Assembly (NCBI GenBank): GCA_963729325.1
Contig: CAVSNS010000023.1
Span: 62,001-126,000, forward strand
Reading direction: 5' to 3'
From: JABCYV01 sp963729325
Lineage (GTDB): Bacteria; Acidobacteriota; Terriglobia; Terriglobales; Acidobacteriaceae
DNA length: 64,000 nt
A program made the translations under genes and the position numbers. This document shows positions 27,908-37,675 of this stretch, one piece after another; within the stretch, counting starts at the first letter, position 1, and each line of letters starts with the position of its first letter. The notes below the pieces were generated by a model. It searched no databases and was not told where the DNA came from. It saw nothing but the letters and a program-made list of their open reading frames with translations.

Positions 27908-28452
27908 GGGTTAAAAGCCTTGCGCAAGGCCAGCAATCCGGCGCGGATGCGAGTCTTGATGGTGCCCAGTGGCTCGCCTGTCTTGGCCGAGATTTCGGTA
28001 TGCGTCAATCCTTCGAAGTAGGCCATCTCGAGAGCACTACGTTGCGCGGACGGCATGGCTCCTAGAGCGCCGCGAACCTTCTCCATAGCGCGGGCGCGTT
28101 CCGCATCTCCGGCCAGGTCAGGTTCGACCGAAACAATGACATCGGCAATGTCGGTATCGGGACGGCGCTTTCGGATGGCATCAATGGCGCGGTTACGGGA
28201 AATTACCGCCAGCCACGCTGCCAGATTGCCGCGGCTGGAATCGAACCCTCCCGGATTGCGCCACAACTGCATGAAGACTTCCTGCAATACGTCCTCAGCC
28301 GCGCCCGTATCGCCCAGCACGCGCAAGGCAACCGAATAAACGATGGGAGAGTAACGGTCGTATAGCGTCGCCATCGCGTTCTCGTTGCCCGAGCGTATAG
28401 CCGACACCAGCGAATTGTCGGCTGCGCCTCCGATTAACTCAGCGCTGGACAA
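27904..28452 (-). CDS. ECF RNA polymerase sigma factor (SigK-like)
   Basis: The 182-residue protein has sigma region 2 (LYDRYSPIVYSVALRVLGD, then AAEDVLQEVFMQLWRNP) and region 4 (LEMAYFEGLTHTEISAKTGEPLGTIKTRI, shown for its helix-turn-helix). It lacks other domains and is partnered with the downstream RskA-type anti-sigma factor. Such pairs respond to envelope or redox stress. No matching promoter for its regulon can be identified from this window alone. Confidence 0.92.
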   Translation of the reverse strand: MSSAELIGGAADNSLVSAIRSGNENAMATLYDRYSPIVYSVALRVLGDTGAAEDVLQEVFMQLWRNPGGFDSSRGNLAAWLAVISRNRAIDAIRKRRPDTDIADVIVSVEPDLAGDAERARAMEKVRGALGAMPSAQRSALEMAYFEGLTHTEISAKTGEPLGTIKTRIRAGLLALRKAFNP

Positions 28453-28664
28453 ACAGATATCTCTTCCTTTCTAAAGTACGGTCAGCACTCCGGCGCGGAT
28501 TGCTGGCGAAATAGCACTGTTGTGCCATCGGCCTGGTGCCCCGGGTTCGCGTCCGCTCTTTGGACGCTAACCTGGGCGTCACTGTACTCCGCGAGTTTGC
28601 GACGTTTCCAGCATTCGGGGCACATGGATTGCAATTCACGACTTAGGCGAGATTTCAGTTCAGC

Positions 28665-29981
28665 TCACTCACTCGGGATGGCCCAGCTCTCCAGTTCGCC
28701 CCTTGCGCGGAGCAGTTCCAACTCTACTCGTTGAAGTTCGAAGTCTGCGTTGATACGTTCCAGTGTCCGTTCGCCGGCATCAATGGCAGCGTTTTGCACC
28801 TCTCGCTGCGTACCCGCCTCGGCTTCCATGCGGGCATGAGCCGCGTCCAGCTCATTCTCGGCCAACTTGTAGCGAAGCTCTGCAACATGGCGAGCTGCGA
28901 ATAACTGCTCCACGCTGCGTTGCAGCTTAAGCGCATCCAATGCCGCTTTGTTCTTGGTTTGCTCAACCTCTTTGCGGGAACGAATCGCCTCAGCGTCAGC
29001 AGCTGCAGCCCGGGCCTGTTGCGATCTGTCGAGGAATGGAAAGCGCAAGACCAGACCAAAAGTGACGTTGTGCGGCTGGAAAGAACGGGGAACAAAGAAC
29101 TGTTCAAAGTTGGTCAGTGACGTATTTATCAGGCCATATTGCGCAGCGAAATCAGCCGTAGGATACAACGCCCGGTGCTCGCCCTTGGCACGCCGTTCCT
29201 TAGCCAGGGCGGATCGCTCGGCTGATTCGATAGCGGGGCTGGATTGAGGCGCGTGAGGGACCACATCGTTTGCGGGCCGGTCTTCCCTCAAGACAGGAAT
29301 GGAGTCGCGCACGGTCCTGATTGATTCCGCAGGCACGCCCGTGAGCTGCGAAAGGCGGGTACGCAGGATGTCAACAGCGCCTTCTGCTTCGGCGATATGG
29401 ACTCGCACTTGGGCATCAATGAGATCAGCCTTGGTCTGTTCGATCGCTTTATCAATACCCTCCTTCACTCGCTCAGCCGCAGCATATTCGATATTTTCCG
29501 CCACACTCAGTTCCGAATGCAAAATGGGCACTCTCGACTCCCACCGATTCAACTCGATGTACGTTAAGGCTGTATCCATGATGACTTGAGCCCGCTGGTT
29601 GCGGCCTTGGGATTTGCTCGCCTGCCACTCTGCCTTCGCAGCTTTGATAAATTCCCGTTCCGCGAGACTCCAGACTGATGATTGGGTAGTCACATTGAAA
29701 AGCGTGGGCGCGGAGCCTTCGAGACTCAAGGGGAATCCGTATGCGTAGCCGATATCAGAGCCGATGGCGACTTTTGGAACGTAGGAATCGTGTGCTTCCA
29801 AATAGGTTTGGTAAGCACGAACCTCATCCGCACGGCTCAGAGCCATTTCGCTGCTATGTCCTAAAGCGAGCTCTACGGCCCTACGAAACGTAAGGGTCTG
29901 CTCTTGTCCCGCTGCCGCGCTTGTTACCACGAGCAGTCCGATGAACACAACACAGACGCGGTAAATGTGAGTGGGTTTCAT
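28665..29981 (-). CDS. TolC-family outer-membrane efflux protein
   Basis: I start at the ATG at 29981, because the minus strand has GGGGGAGAG just before it and a signal peptide follows (VCVVFIGLLVVTSAAAGQ). The 438-residue body shows the TolC alternation of long helices and short strands, with a duplicated architecture (WQASKSQGRNQRAQVIMDTALTYIELNRW and LNFEQF-type barrel strands). It would form a trimeric outer-membrane duct. No inner-membrane pump or adaptor gene is adjacent, so the partner pump is elsewhere. Confidence 0.85.
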   Translation of the reverse strand: MKPTHIYRVCVVFIGLLVVTSAAAGQEQTLTFRRAVELALGHSSEMALSRADEVRAYQTYLEAHDSYVPKVAIGSDIGYAYGFPLSLEGSAPTLFNVTTQSSVWSLAEREFIKAAKAEWQASKSQGRNQRAQVIMDTALTYIELNRWESRVPILHSELSVAENIEYAAAERVKEGIDKAIEQTKADLIDAQVRVHIAEAEGAVDILRTRLSQLTGVPAESIRTVRDSIPVLREDRPANDVVPHAPQSSPAIESAERSALAKERRAKGEHRALYPTADFAAQYGLINTSLTNFEQFFVPRSFQPHNVTFGLVLRFPFLDRSQQARAAAADAEAIRSRKEVEQTKNKAALDALKLQRSVEQLFAARHVAELRYKLAENELDAAHARMEAEAGTQREVQNAAIDAGERTLERINADFELQRVELELLRARGELESWAIPSE

Positions 29982-30359
29982 GGATTCTCTCCCCCGAAGT
30001 CGTGCAACAAGAAGCTCTCGCACCGTCGGTCGAGTATAGCAACTCGGGCTGGTGGCGCACCTTTGCGGCTTTTGCAAAGCTGGGATGGAAGGAATCGTGC
30101 CGCGGGTGTCCTTTTTTCACCGGGACGGGTGGCTCACATTTTCGCGTTTGAAGTATAGTCCCAGCCCATTTCTCGCAAAACACGCGAGAACGCTATACAC
30201 CAACCCTGTCAACGCAATGGGAGGTAGGATGTGGCGACGCGAAAATCGCCTCCACCCTCAGCCCGCCCGCCCGTGGTGACGAATTCAGGGATTACAAGTA
30301 CGTTTCGAACACGTCTATCGGACTGATTGGTTCCCAGTCTTCGACTGAGGTGGAACCCG
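29982..30359. other. Intergenic region with a hairpin repeat
   Basis: About 380 bases separate the divergent TolC and S41-like genes and should hold both promoters. I see one hairpin repeat at 30170-30190 and otherwise no gene or conserved site. Confidence 0.4.
30170..30190. repeat. Hairpin repeat, copy A
   Basis: TTCTCGC and GCGAGAA arms around an AAAACAC loop form a seven-base-pair hairpin preceded by CCCA. A near-identical hairpin occurs at 40731-40751, also preceded by CCCAC. They look like members of a dispersed intergenic repeat family. Confidence 0.55.
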
Positions 30360-32003
30360 ATGACAGTGTCAGTCAAGGTCGTGATACCTATTCTTACGCT
30401 GATTCTCAGCAATTTTGCCACCCTCGTCCAGGGTAAGAGCCTCGCGCCGGTTTCGGCCGACGACGCTCTGAAATGGCGCGTCGACTTGCACTATTTGTCT
30501 GTGGAAATGCCCAAGCGACACAAGAACCTATTCCACAGCATGACGCGAGAGCAGTTTGACGCTACAGTCAGTCGACTGAACGAGCGTATACCTTCGCTGA
30601 CTCGCAATCAGATCCTCGTCGAGCTAGCCTGCATCGTGGCTATGGTGGGCGACGGACACACTTCTCTCTCTCCCTTCTATAACCCAACACTTGGGCTGCA
30701 ACGCTATCCCATCAAATTCTATTTGTTCAAGGAAGGGCTTTATGTACAACGCGGTGCGCCCGCTTACCGCGAAGTGGTCGGCGGTAAGGTGGTGCGCATC
30801 GGTAACTTTGACGCTGAGGAAGCGTACCGTCGAATGAGCGAAATTGTGAACCGCGACAATGAAATGACGGTGAAGGACGTGACCCCCGACTGGTTGGGCT
30901 TCCCCGAGTTTCTTGAGGGCCTGGGGATCGTCGACAACAAGGAGGATGCCGCGGTGACGGTGGACAAAGATGGCAAGCAGATTACGGTGCACCTGAAGCC
31001 CATCACGATGGAAGCAGCGCACCAGGTGACCTGGGCGGATGCGAGCGACGGTGCCGCCAACCCCTTCCCGCTGTGGCGAAAAGATCCCCAGAACGCGTAT
31101 TGGTTCGAATACCTCAAGGATTCCCAAACTCTATACCTGAAGTACAACGCGGTAGAGGATAAATCCGATGAAAAGCTGGCCGACTTTTTCCAACGAGTCT
31201 TCGCCTTCATAGACGCGAATCCGGTGGATCGGCTGGTCATTGACATACGCAACAATAGTGGTGGCAACGGATACCTGAACTGGCCCTTGATCTATGGCAT
31301 TATCCGATCCGACAAGATCAACCAGCGCGGCAAACTGTTTGCGATTACCGGACGCATGACCTTCTCCGCTGCGGGAATGTGCGCGGTGTACCTCGAGCGA
31401 CATACCAACGCCCTGTTTGTCGGCGAGCCCACGGGCAGCAGTCCGAATGGTTATGGAGAGCACGGTGAGATTACCCTTCCTAACAGCTTGATCAAGGTCT
31501 TCGTTTCGACGCTGTACTGGCAAGAGGCTGATCCTCGCGACCGGCGCCCCTGGATTGCTCCCCAGCTTGCCGCCCAGCTTACGTTCGAGGACTACCGCAA
31601 CAACGTCGACCCGGCCATGCGCGCCATTCTCAGCTACCTTCCGCAACCACCGCTGACCGAGGTCGTGCGCGCGGCCGTGTTGGATAAAGATGTTGAGGGC
31701 GCCCGGCGCACGATCCGCAAGTACCGAGCAGATCCGCTTAATTTCTACGCTAACTTCGAGAGTGATCTTAATCGGCTCGGGTACATATTGATGGAGCAGA
31801 AACAACTAGAGGAAGCAATCCAGATATTCCAGCTCAACGTGGAATCCTATCCTGATTCCGCCAATGTCTACGACAGCCTCGGGGAAGCGTACGCTAGTCA
31901 CGGTGACCGCGACCTGGCCATAAAGAGCTATGAGAAATCCGTACAACTGAACCCGACCAACCAAGGGGCAAAGGAAGCTCTGGACCGTTTGCTCACACAC
32001 TGA
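30360..32003 (+). CDS. Secreted S41-like peptidase-fold protein with C-terminal TPR
   Basis: The start at ATG 30360 is preceded by GAGGTGG, and a signal peptide follows (VVIPILTLILSNFATLVQG). The 547-residue protein has an S41/tail-specific-protease-like core (about 40-430). LVIDIRNNSGGNGY and the AITGRMTFSAAGMCAVYLE segment correspond to the region that carries the catalytic serine in S41 enzymes; here the probable nucleophile lies in TFSAA. No canonical PDZ domain is evident. The last 120 residues form TPR units (NVYDSLGEAYASHGDRDLAIKSYEKSV in part). Activity is uncertain because the usual lysine of the dyad is not obvious. Confidence 0.75.
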   Translation: MTVSVKVVIPILTLILSNFATLVQGKSLAPVSADDALKWRVDLHYLSVEMPKRHKNLFHSMTREQFDATVSRLNERIPSLTRNQILVELACIVAMVGDGHTSLSPFYNPTLGLQRYPIKFYLFKEGLYVQRGAPAYREVVGGKVVRIGNFDAEEAYRRMSEIVNRDNEMTVKDVTPDWLGFPEFLEGLGIVDNKEDAAVTVDKDGKQITVHLKPITMEAAHQVTWADASDGAANPFPLWRKDPQNAYWFEYLKDSQTLYLKYNAVEDKSDEKLADFFQRVFAFIDANPVDRLVIDIRNNSGGNGYLNWPLIYGIIRSDKINQRGKLFAITGRMTFSAAGMCAVYLERHTNALFVGEPTGSSPNGYGEHGEITLPNSLIKVFVSTLYWQEADPRDRRPWIAPQLAAQLTFEDYRNNVDPAMRAILSYLPQPPLTEVVRAAVLDKDVEGARRTIRKYRADPLNFYANFESDLNRLGYILMEQKQLEEAIQIFQLNVESYPDSANVYDSLGEAYASHGDRDLAIKSYEKSVQLNPTNQGAKEALDRLLTH

Positions 32004-32409
32004 GCGCCGCTGTACCGGATGGCTTCGGTGGCGTCTGCGACGAAGACCCTGGCTGAGTTGAAAGAGGGTCGCACTAATTTGACCTTGCACGGCACCCGAG
32101 ACGGGCGAATACCAAATTCACGAAGCTCTCTCCATCGTGACGGCAGACATGTTGCGATCCCGAGAGGCGAATTCACGTGAGGTCCCGTCATTTGCCCTAA
32201 GGCCCCGATTCGGAATGGCGCCACAGCGAAAATCAAGTAGTGGCTCAGTTTGATTGTCATCCTGAACAAGCGTTTTTTGCGCAGTGAAGGATCTAGGCAG
32301 CCGCGCGAAGCGTCGCGTTCTTTGCGACGCAATAATCGCGCGTTCGGCTCGCTTCTACCTCAAACCGAGCCACTACCGAAAATCAACAGGGTCAGTTGAT
32401 AAAAGGATT
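32004..32409. other. Intergenic region with a degenerate dispersed repeat
   Basis: About 400 bases lie between the convergent S41-like and zinc-ribbon genes. A segment at 32256-32300 (TCATCCTGAAC, then GCAGTGAAGGATCT) resembles the GATCC...GGATGAC core of the tandem units at 39.4-40.0 kb read in reverse. I see no gene. Confidence 0.4.
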
Positions 32410-33480
32410 TTATTGCCCGCTGCGGGAGGCGGCCTGTCTTTCGGCTGGTGTCATTTGCTTCCAGAGAACCTGCAAGTCCTGCGCTACTCGGTCGTTCCCC
32501 GGTTCCTGGCGCAATGCTTTGGCAAACCAGCGATATGCCGATGGAAGATCGCGATTCACACAATGACCGGTCGCATACATCGCGCCCAGCACGCTCTGGG
32601 CTTTGGGATTTGAGCGCTGAGCCGCTGCGAATAGATCTCTTTGCGCCCGCTCGCAGCTCTGCCGCACTCCGTTTCCGTAGAGATATTTCTCGCCCTCGAC
32701 AACGAGTCTGTCGTCTGCCGCGGTGGCAGAAACATTGGTTGGCTGTTCCTCGGCGACCTTGGAAGCCGGCGCTGTTTTTTTCACCGGTGCGAGCTGGGCA
32801 GCAGGTTCCGCTTGCTTCTCAGTGGATTCGTCAGAGTCGGAATCAGCCTTCGACTGCGGCGGGGCCTGTTTGGCGGAGTCAGTTTCCACCGCCTGGTTCT
32901 TGGGGTTTGAGATTTCTGAGGGTTTGGTTTCCGGTGCTTGCGGTGCTTGGGCTGGCGATGCTTGGGCTTGCGGTGCTGCCGCGTTGCTGGCATCGGCCGC
33001 GTGTGGCGCAGGCTGTAGCGGGCCAAGATCAATTTTCTCTGAAGCGGGTGCAGCACTAGGTGCGGCCTCCGGATGGTCTGTCCCCGCTGCCGCAGGCGGC
33101 GCGGCCGAAGCCGAGCTGTCCGCCGGCGTAGACGCCGCGGGGGGCGCAGTGCTCACGGTCGCACCAGGGTTTGGCCGCGCCCAGGGATATCCATCGCGAT
33201 GCCAGCGCCAGCCGATGAATCCGGCGGTGACAAGCAGAAGTAGCAGCACCAACATGCGTCCGTGGCCAGAAGGAGCGTCGTCTTCAAGCAGGTATTGAAA
33301 ATTAGTGCTCGGCTGGTCGTCCGCCAAACCCAGAAACGAAGGACCACTCACCGCCTGCGTGCTGCGTTCTGGCGGGTGCGTCTGCTTTGGAGGAGGCATG
33401 GATTGCAAACGGGCTCCACACATACCGCAAAAACGGTACTGAGGATTGTTCTCGTGACCGCATTGTCCGCATTGCAGCAT
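32410..33480 (-). CDS. Zinc-ribbon, membrane-anchored protein with Sel1-like repeats
   Basis: I start at the ATG at 33480, which has AGGA a few bases upstream; the open frame reaches 33504. The 356-residue protein begins with a double-CxxC zinc ribbon (Cys4, Cys7, Cys18, Cys21). A membrane helix follows (about 75-93, VLLLLLVTAGFIGWRW), then a long Ala/Pro/Gln-rich low-complexity linker. It ends with two Sel1/TPR-like repeats (GEKYLYGNGVRQSCERAQRD, then LGAMYATGHCVNRDLPSAYRWF). The layout suggests a cytoplasmic ribbon and a periplasmic scaffold. Its function is unknown. Confidence 0.72.
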   Translation of the reverse strand: MLQCGQCGHENNPQYRFCGMCGARLQSMPPPKQTHPPERSTQAVSGPSFLGLADDQPSTNFQYLLEDDAPSGHGRMLVLLLLLVTAGFIGWRWHRDGYPWARPNPGATVSTAPPAASTPADSSASAAPPAAAGTDHPEAAPSAAPASEKIDLGPLQPAPHAADASNAAAPQAQASPAQAPQAPETKPSEISNPKNQAVETDSAKQAPPQSKADSDSDESTEKQAEPAAQLAPVKKTAPASKVAEEQPTNVSATAADDRLVVEGEKYLYGNGVRQSCERAQRDLFAAAQRSNPKAQSVLGAMYATGHCVNRDLPSAYRWFAKALRQEPGNDRVAQDLQVLWKQMTPAERQAASRSGQ

Positions 33481-33637
33481 GAGTCCTAACATAACTATAC
33501 CCATATCTGATGCAGATTCCAGGCCACCCTTTGGTACGCCACCGGCCGTGCAGCCTTTACACCTTGGAGTTCAACGTGTTACCCTCAAAGACGTTACAAA
33601 AGAAAATTGAAAAATTAGACAGGAGTGCACCAGGCTA

Positions 33638-33904
33638 GTGCTAGCCAGAGAGCAAAAAAAATCCCTCATCGACCAGTACGGCACGCATGCCACCGACACA
33701 GGCAGTCCGGAAGTCCAAATCGCTTTGCTAAGCGAGCGCATTGGTCAGTTGACGGAACACTTCAAGGCGCACCAGAAAGATCACGGTTCGCGCCGTGGTC
33801 TTCTCATGCTGGTCAGCAAGCGGCGTCGCTTGCTCGACTATCTTAAGACTTACGATTCCGACCGTTACAAGACCGTCGTGCACAAGCTCGGTCTCCGCAA
33901 GTAG
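33638..33904 (+). CDS. rpsO: 30S ribosomal protein S15
   Basis: This 88-residue protein has the S15 signature (HATDTGSPEVQIALLSERI, then HSRRGLLMLVSKRRRLLDYL-like helices and KLGLRK end). It binds 16S rRNA early in small-subunit assembly. The start is GTG at 33638; an AGGAG lies about ten bases upstream. It precedes pnp by about 200 bases, the classic rpsO-pnp order, in which S15 often autoregulates and PNPase degrades the transcript. Confidence 0.96.
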   Translation: MLAREQKKSLIDQYGTHATDTGSPEVQIALLSERIGQLTEHFKAHQKDHGSRRGLLMLVSKRRRLLDYLKTYDSDRYKTVVHKLGLRK

Positions 33905-34109
33905 TTGGCGGCTGACCAGCTTCGCGCTACTCGTGTGTTTACCGGAAGGCAATCGCAATTATTCTGTCGTCCCGGTGACGGCAGTTGCTCGATGAGGAGG
34001 GCCGTGACGGGTGCGTTTCCGGCCGTCTTCAGCATCGTAACTGGCACTCGCCCAATCCAGTATGATCTTTCGGACTCCCATGTGCCCTCCTATCCAGAAG
34101 GAATGAATC

Positions 34110-36523
34110 ATGAAACAAGAAGTAGCAGTTGAACTTGCCGGTGGTAAACGTCTCTCATTCGAAACCGGAAATTTAGCCAAACAAGCACACGGCGCGGCCG
34201 TGGTGCGTATCGGCGATAACGTTGTCTTGGCCACTGGTGTGGCTAACCCCGACCCACGCGAAGGAATCGATTTCTTTCCTCTCACCGTCGATTACCGTGA
34301 ATACACTTACGCCGGCGGACGAATTCCCGGCGGATTTATCAAGCGCGAAGGCCGTCCCAGCGAGCGCGAGATACTCACCAGCCGCATGATTGATCGTCCC
34401 ATCCGGCCGCTATTTCCGGAAGGCTTCCGTTGTGAAACCCAGGTGATTGCATTTGTCCTCTCGGCTGACACAGAAAACGACCCCGATGTCGCCGCGATCA
34501 ATGGTGCTTCCTGCGCTCTGACCATTTCCGACATTCCGTTCAATGGCCCCATTGGCGCGGTGCGCGTGGGCCTGGTCAACGGCGCTTTTGTGGTCAATCC
34601 CACTTATAGCGAAATGCGCGACAGCCTGCTGAACATCATGGTTGTGGGCACCGCCGACGGCATCGTGATGGTGGAATCAGGCGCTAAAGAAGTAAAGGAA
34701 GAGACCGTCGTGGACGCCATCGAATTTGGCCACGCCGAAATCAAGAAGATCTGCGCCACCATCAATGAACTCAAGGCGAAGGTTGGCAAACCGAAGCGGG
34801 CCGTCACTCCGCCGGAGTTCGATGAGGCCTATTACAACAGTCTGAGAGCAAAGATTGGCGACAATCTCGCGGATCGCCTGGATACCCAGAAGCACCCTAA
34901 GGCCGAGAGCTATAACTTGGTCAGGGAACTCAAGAAAGAACTGCTGGCCGCGATCCCGGAAGAAGACGAAGCAGCTCAGAGGAAACTGAAGACTTACTAC
35001 GAAGTTCTGCGTGAGCGTATGTTTCGCGAAGCCGTCCTCAATCAGAAGCGGCGTCCCGATGGCCGCGCCTTTGATCAGGTCCGCGAGATCTCGGTCGAAG
35101 TGGGAGTATTGCCGCGCACTCACGGCTCGGCGATCTTTACCCGAGGCGAAACCCAGGCGCTAGTCACCACCACCTTGGGCACAAGCGACGACATGCAGCG
35201 CCTGGAAGTCTTCGAAGGCGAAGCCAAAAAACGCTTCATGCTCCATTACAATTTTCCGCCATTTTCGGTGGGAGAGGTTCAGTTTCTGCGCGGGGCCGGA
35301 CGCCGTGAAATCGGTCACGGAGCGCTGGCGGAGCGCGCGGTTTCGTTCGTGCTTCCGGCTGAGGACAAGTGGCCTTATGCCATGCGCGTCGTCTCTGACA
35401 TTCTGGAGTCGAACGGCTCCTCCTCGATGGCGACCGTCTGTGGCGCTTCGTTGTCGTTGATGGACGCGGGTGTTCCGCTCAAATCCCCGGTCGCGGGCGT
35501 GGCCATGGGCCTGGTGAAGGAAGGCGATCAGTACGCCATCCTGACCGACATCGCCGGCGCCGAAGACCACTACGGCGATATGGACTTCAAAGTCGCCGGC
35601 ACCAAGGACGGTATCACCGCCTTGCAGATGGACATCAAAGTCGGAGGCATCACCGCGCAAATCATGCGCGAAGCTCTGGCCCAAGCCCAACGCGGACGAC
35701 TGCACATTCTCGACAAGATGAGCGAAGGCTTGTCGATTCCGCGGGAGAAAGTTTCCGCGTACGCGCCGCGTATTTACACCCTGCAGATTCCGGTGGATAA
35801 GATTCGCGACGTGATTGGACCCGGCGGCAAGATGATTCGCAGCATCATCGAGCAAACCGGCGTGAAGATTGATGTGGAAGACACGGGCAAGGTCAACGTG
35901 GCTTCGAACGACGAAGTTTCCGCCAACAAGGCTTTGCAGATCATCCGCGACCTGACGGCGACGGCCGAAGTAGGGAAGACCTATCTCGGCAAAGTGACTC
36001 GTCTGGCTGATTTCGGCGCGTTCGTCGAGATCATCCCCGGCACGGACGGCTTGCTGCACATCAGCGAAGTCGCAGAGCATCGCATTAAAGATGTCCGCGA
36101 CGAACTGAAAGAAGGCGACCAGGTGCTGGTCAAGGTGCTGGCGGTTGAGGGCAACCGCATTCGTCTTTCGCGCAAGGCCATCCTTAAAGAACAACGCGCC
36201 AAGATGGGCGGCGGCGATGGCGGAACGAACGGTGGGCGAGACCCACGGCGAAGCTGCTCCGGCGCCGGCTCTTACCATCGAAGGCGGCGGCGATTATTCG
36301 GACGAGCCTGAGCCCAACTTCAACCGTGATGCCCCTGTCGCTGGAGGCACTGCTGACCGCGGCCCTGGAGATCGTCCAGATCGTGGCGGCCGCGGTGGCC
36401 GTCCCGGCGGCGGCGGCGGAAGAGGCCGTGGCCGTGGAGCCAGGTGGCGGAGGCCGTGGCCGGGGGCCAGGTGGCGGCGGCCGTGGCGGCTACGGCGGTG
36501 GTCACGGCGGGCCGCGACACTAA
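34110..36523 (+). CDS. pnp: Polyribonucleotide nucleotidyltransferase with RGG-type tail (two frame breaks in the tail)
   Basis: PNPase degrades RNA 3' to 5' with phosphate. The first 700 residues are complete: two RNase PH domains with a helical linker, the KH domain (IRDVIGPGGKMIRSIIEQTG) and the S1 domain (GKVTRLADFGAFVEIIPGTDGLLHISE). The original frame then runs into a nonsense end at 36311. Shifting +1 near 36225-36235 gives an acidic segment (THGEAAPAPALTIEGGGDYSDEPEP) and a Gly/Arg tract. A second +1 near 36435-36450 continues it to GGGHGGPRH and a stop at 36523, just before a strong terminator. The tail is rich in RGG and GGRG triplets, a feature typical of RNA-binding extensions. 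Confidence 0.93.
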
Positions 36524-36551
36524 CCGAGTCAAGGAATAGTCGAGTTCAGCG

Positions 36552-36582
36552 AAAGGCCGCGATGAGAATCGCGGCCTTTTTA
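36552..36582 (+). terminator. Rho-independent terminator of rpsO-pnp
   Basis: A perfect nine-base-pair stem GGCCGCGAT/ATCGCGGCC with a four-base loop (36555-36576) is followed directly by TTTTT. It lies 29 bases past the reconstructed pnp stop, which independently supports the frame-corrected end of that gene. Confidence 0.9.
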
Positions 36583-36685
36583 ATTTGTGCAGTGGCAGAA
36601 GAAAGGTGCTGCGGGCTTTTTGTTATCTTCTAGTAATAGTATGACCAGATTATTTTGCACCGATTCACACGGATCTGAAAGGGAA

Positions 36686-36709
36686 GGCCGCGACAAGCGC
36701 AGCCTTTTT
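36686..36709 (+). terminator. Degenerate second copy of the pnp terminator
   Basis: GGCCGCGACAAGCGCAGCC followed by TTTTT resembles the pnp terminator, with one stem mismatch. It lies about 130 bases downstream in an otherwise geneless stretch and looks like a decayed duplicate or a back-up terminator. Confidence 0.4.
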
Positions 36710-36896
36710 AGTTTCAGGGGCGGTATAGCAAATGGGACATCGACCCAAACTTTATTCTTAGCCTGGAATGAGGAGCTTGCCGGGAAACGAGTGGAATGAG
36801 GGGCTTGACAGGGTTCAGCTGGGAAAGAGAAACACCATAGCGGCGGCGATGTTGGGATTCTTGCCTCCCACCCTTGGCTTCGCCAAGAATGGGGCA

Positions 36897-36961
36897 CCCT
36901 CAGTTGGAATGGGTTTTTGTCTGGAACAGTATCTAGTGTGAAAAGGTGTGCCACCCGCCGG
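36897..36961 (+). repeat. 65-bp direct repeat, copy 1
   Basis: The segment runs from CCCTCAGTTGGAATGGG to GGTGTGCCACCCGCCGG. It recurs in the same orientation at 38828-38892 with a few differences (about 85 percent identical by eye). The two copies bracket the SRPBCC, membrane-protein and TetR genes. Confidence 0.75.
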
Positions 36962-36990
36962 TTGTCCCAAACCGACAATCGTGTCTGGCT

Positions 36991-37549
36991 CTACCCCAAA
37001 TATTTCGCCAGCCGCTCCCAGTAGTGCGCTTTCCATCCCGAGTCGAAGTGCTCCAAAATCGCCTTCCCGAAAGCCCCAGTGATCAAGGACAACTTTGGTT
37101 TTGGAACCCTCCGGTTTAAGTTCAAACCTCACCAGCGTATAGACGCCTGGCTCCCAATAGGAGGGCCGCCAGGCCTGCACGATGCGCTGGTCGGGGACTA
37201 ACTCGACGTTTCGTCCCACAATCTTTCCGTCGAACATGGAAAAAGCGCCGCCAACGTCGTGGCTGATTTCGGCGGGCTCGCCGGAGAACGCGCTGAATTG
37301 TTTGGAATCCAGCAGCATTTCGTAAATACGATGGGGGCTCGCTTTGAGATCAACTTCCTGGTGGAGAGAAGTTTTCGTTTTGTCCGCCGTTGTGCTCGGC
37401 TCTTCCTTCATGCTCTGCTGGGTCTGAGCGCCTGCTGAACCCACGGCCAGACCAGCCAACGTCACCGCGCCAGCGACGATCACTTGTCGTCGAGTGGGCG
37501 CATCGCCAAATACTCTGCGGTCCGTTCTTTCCGTCATCCCTTCCTGCAT
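36991..37549 (-). CDS. Exported SRPBCC (AHSA1-like) protein (one frame break)
   Basis: GGAGG with five-base spacing selects the ATG at 37549. A Tat- or Sec-like signal follows (PTRRQVIVAGAVTLAGLAVGSAGA), which is unusual because AHSA1/SRPBCC proteins are normally cytoplasmic. The domain itself shows LHQEVDLKASPHRIYEMLLDSKQFSAFSG and GRNVELVPDQRIVQAWRP. The annotated frame then drifts. A +1 shift near 37065-37072 restores the canonical ending GWKAHYWERLAKYLG and a stop at 36991. The gene is divergent from a membrane-protein/TetR pair. The fold binds hydrophobic ligands; the ligand is unknown. Confidence 0.78.
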
Positions 37550-37675
37550 CATTGCCTCCACATGGAAGCATGGTGCCAAAATATGATCAAGATAATATTT
37601 TGTTAGGCAGACCGAGGCGATCCGGCGCATACTGCCCTGTAAAAATCCCGCGAACCATGTAGCAGCAAGGCTCCG

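Noticed and set aside
35160..36278. 372-residue minus-strand open frame opposite pnp
   Set aside because: It mirrors the codon pattern of pnp, has no ribosome-binding site and no family resemblance. Long antisense frames are expected in high-GC coding DNA.
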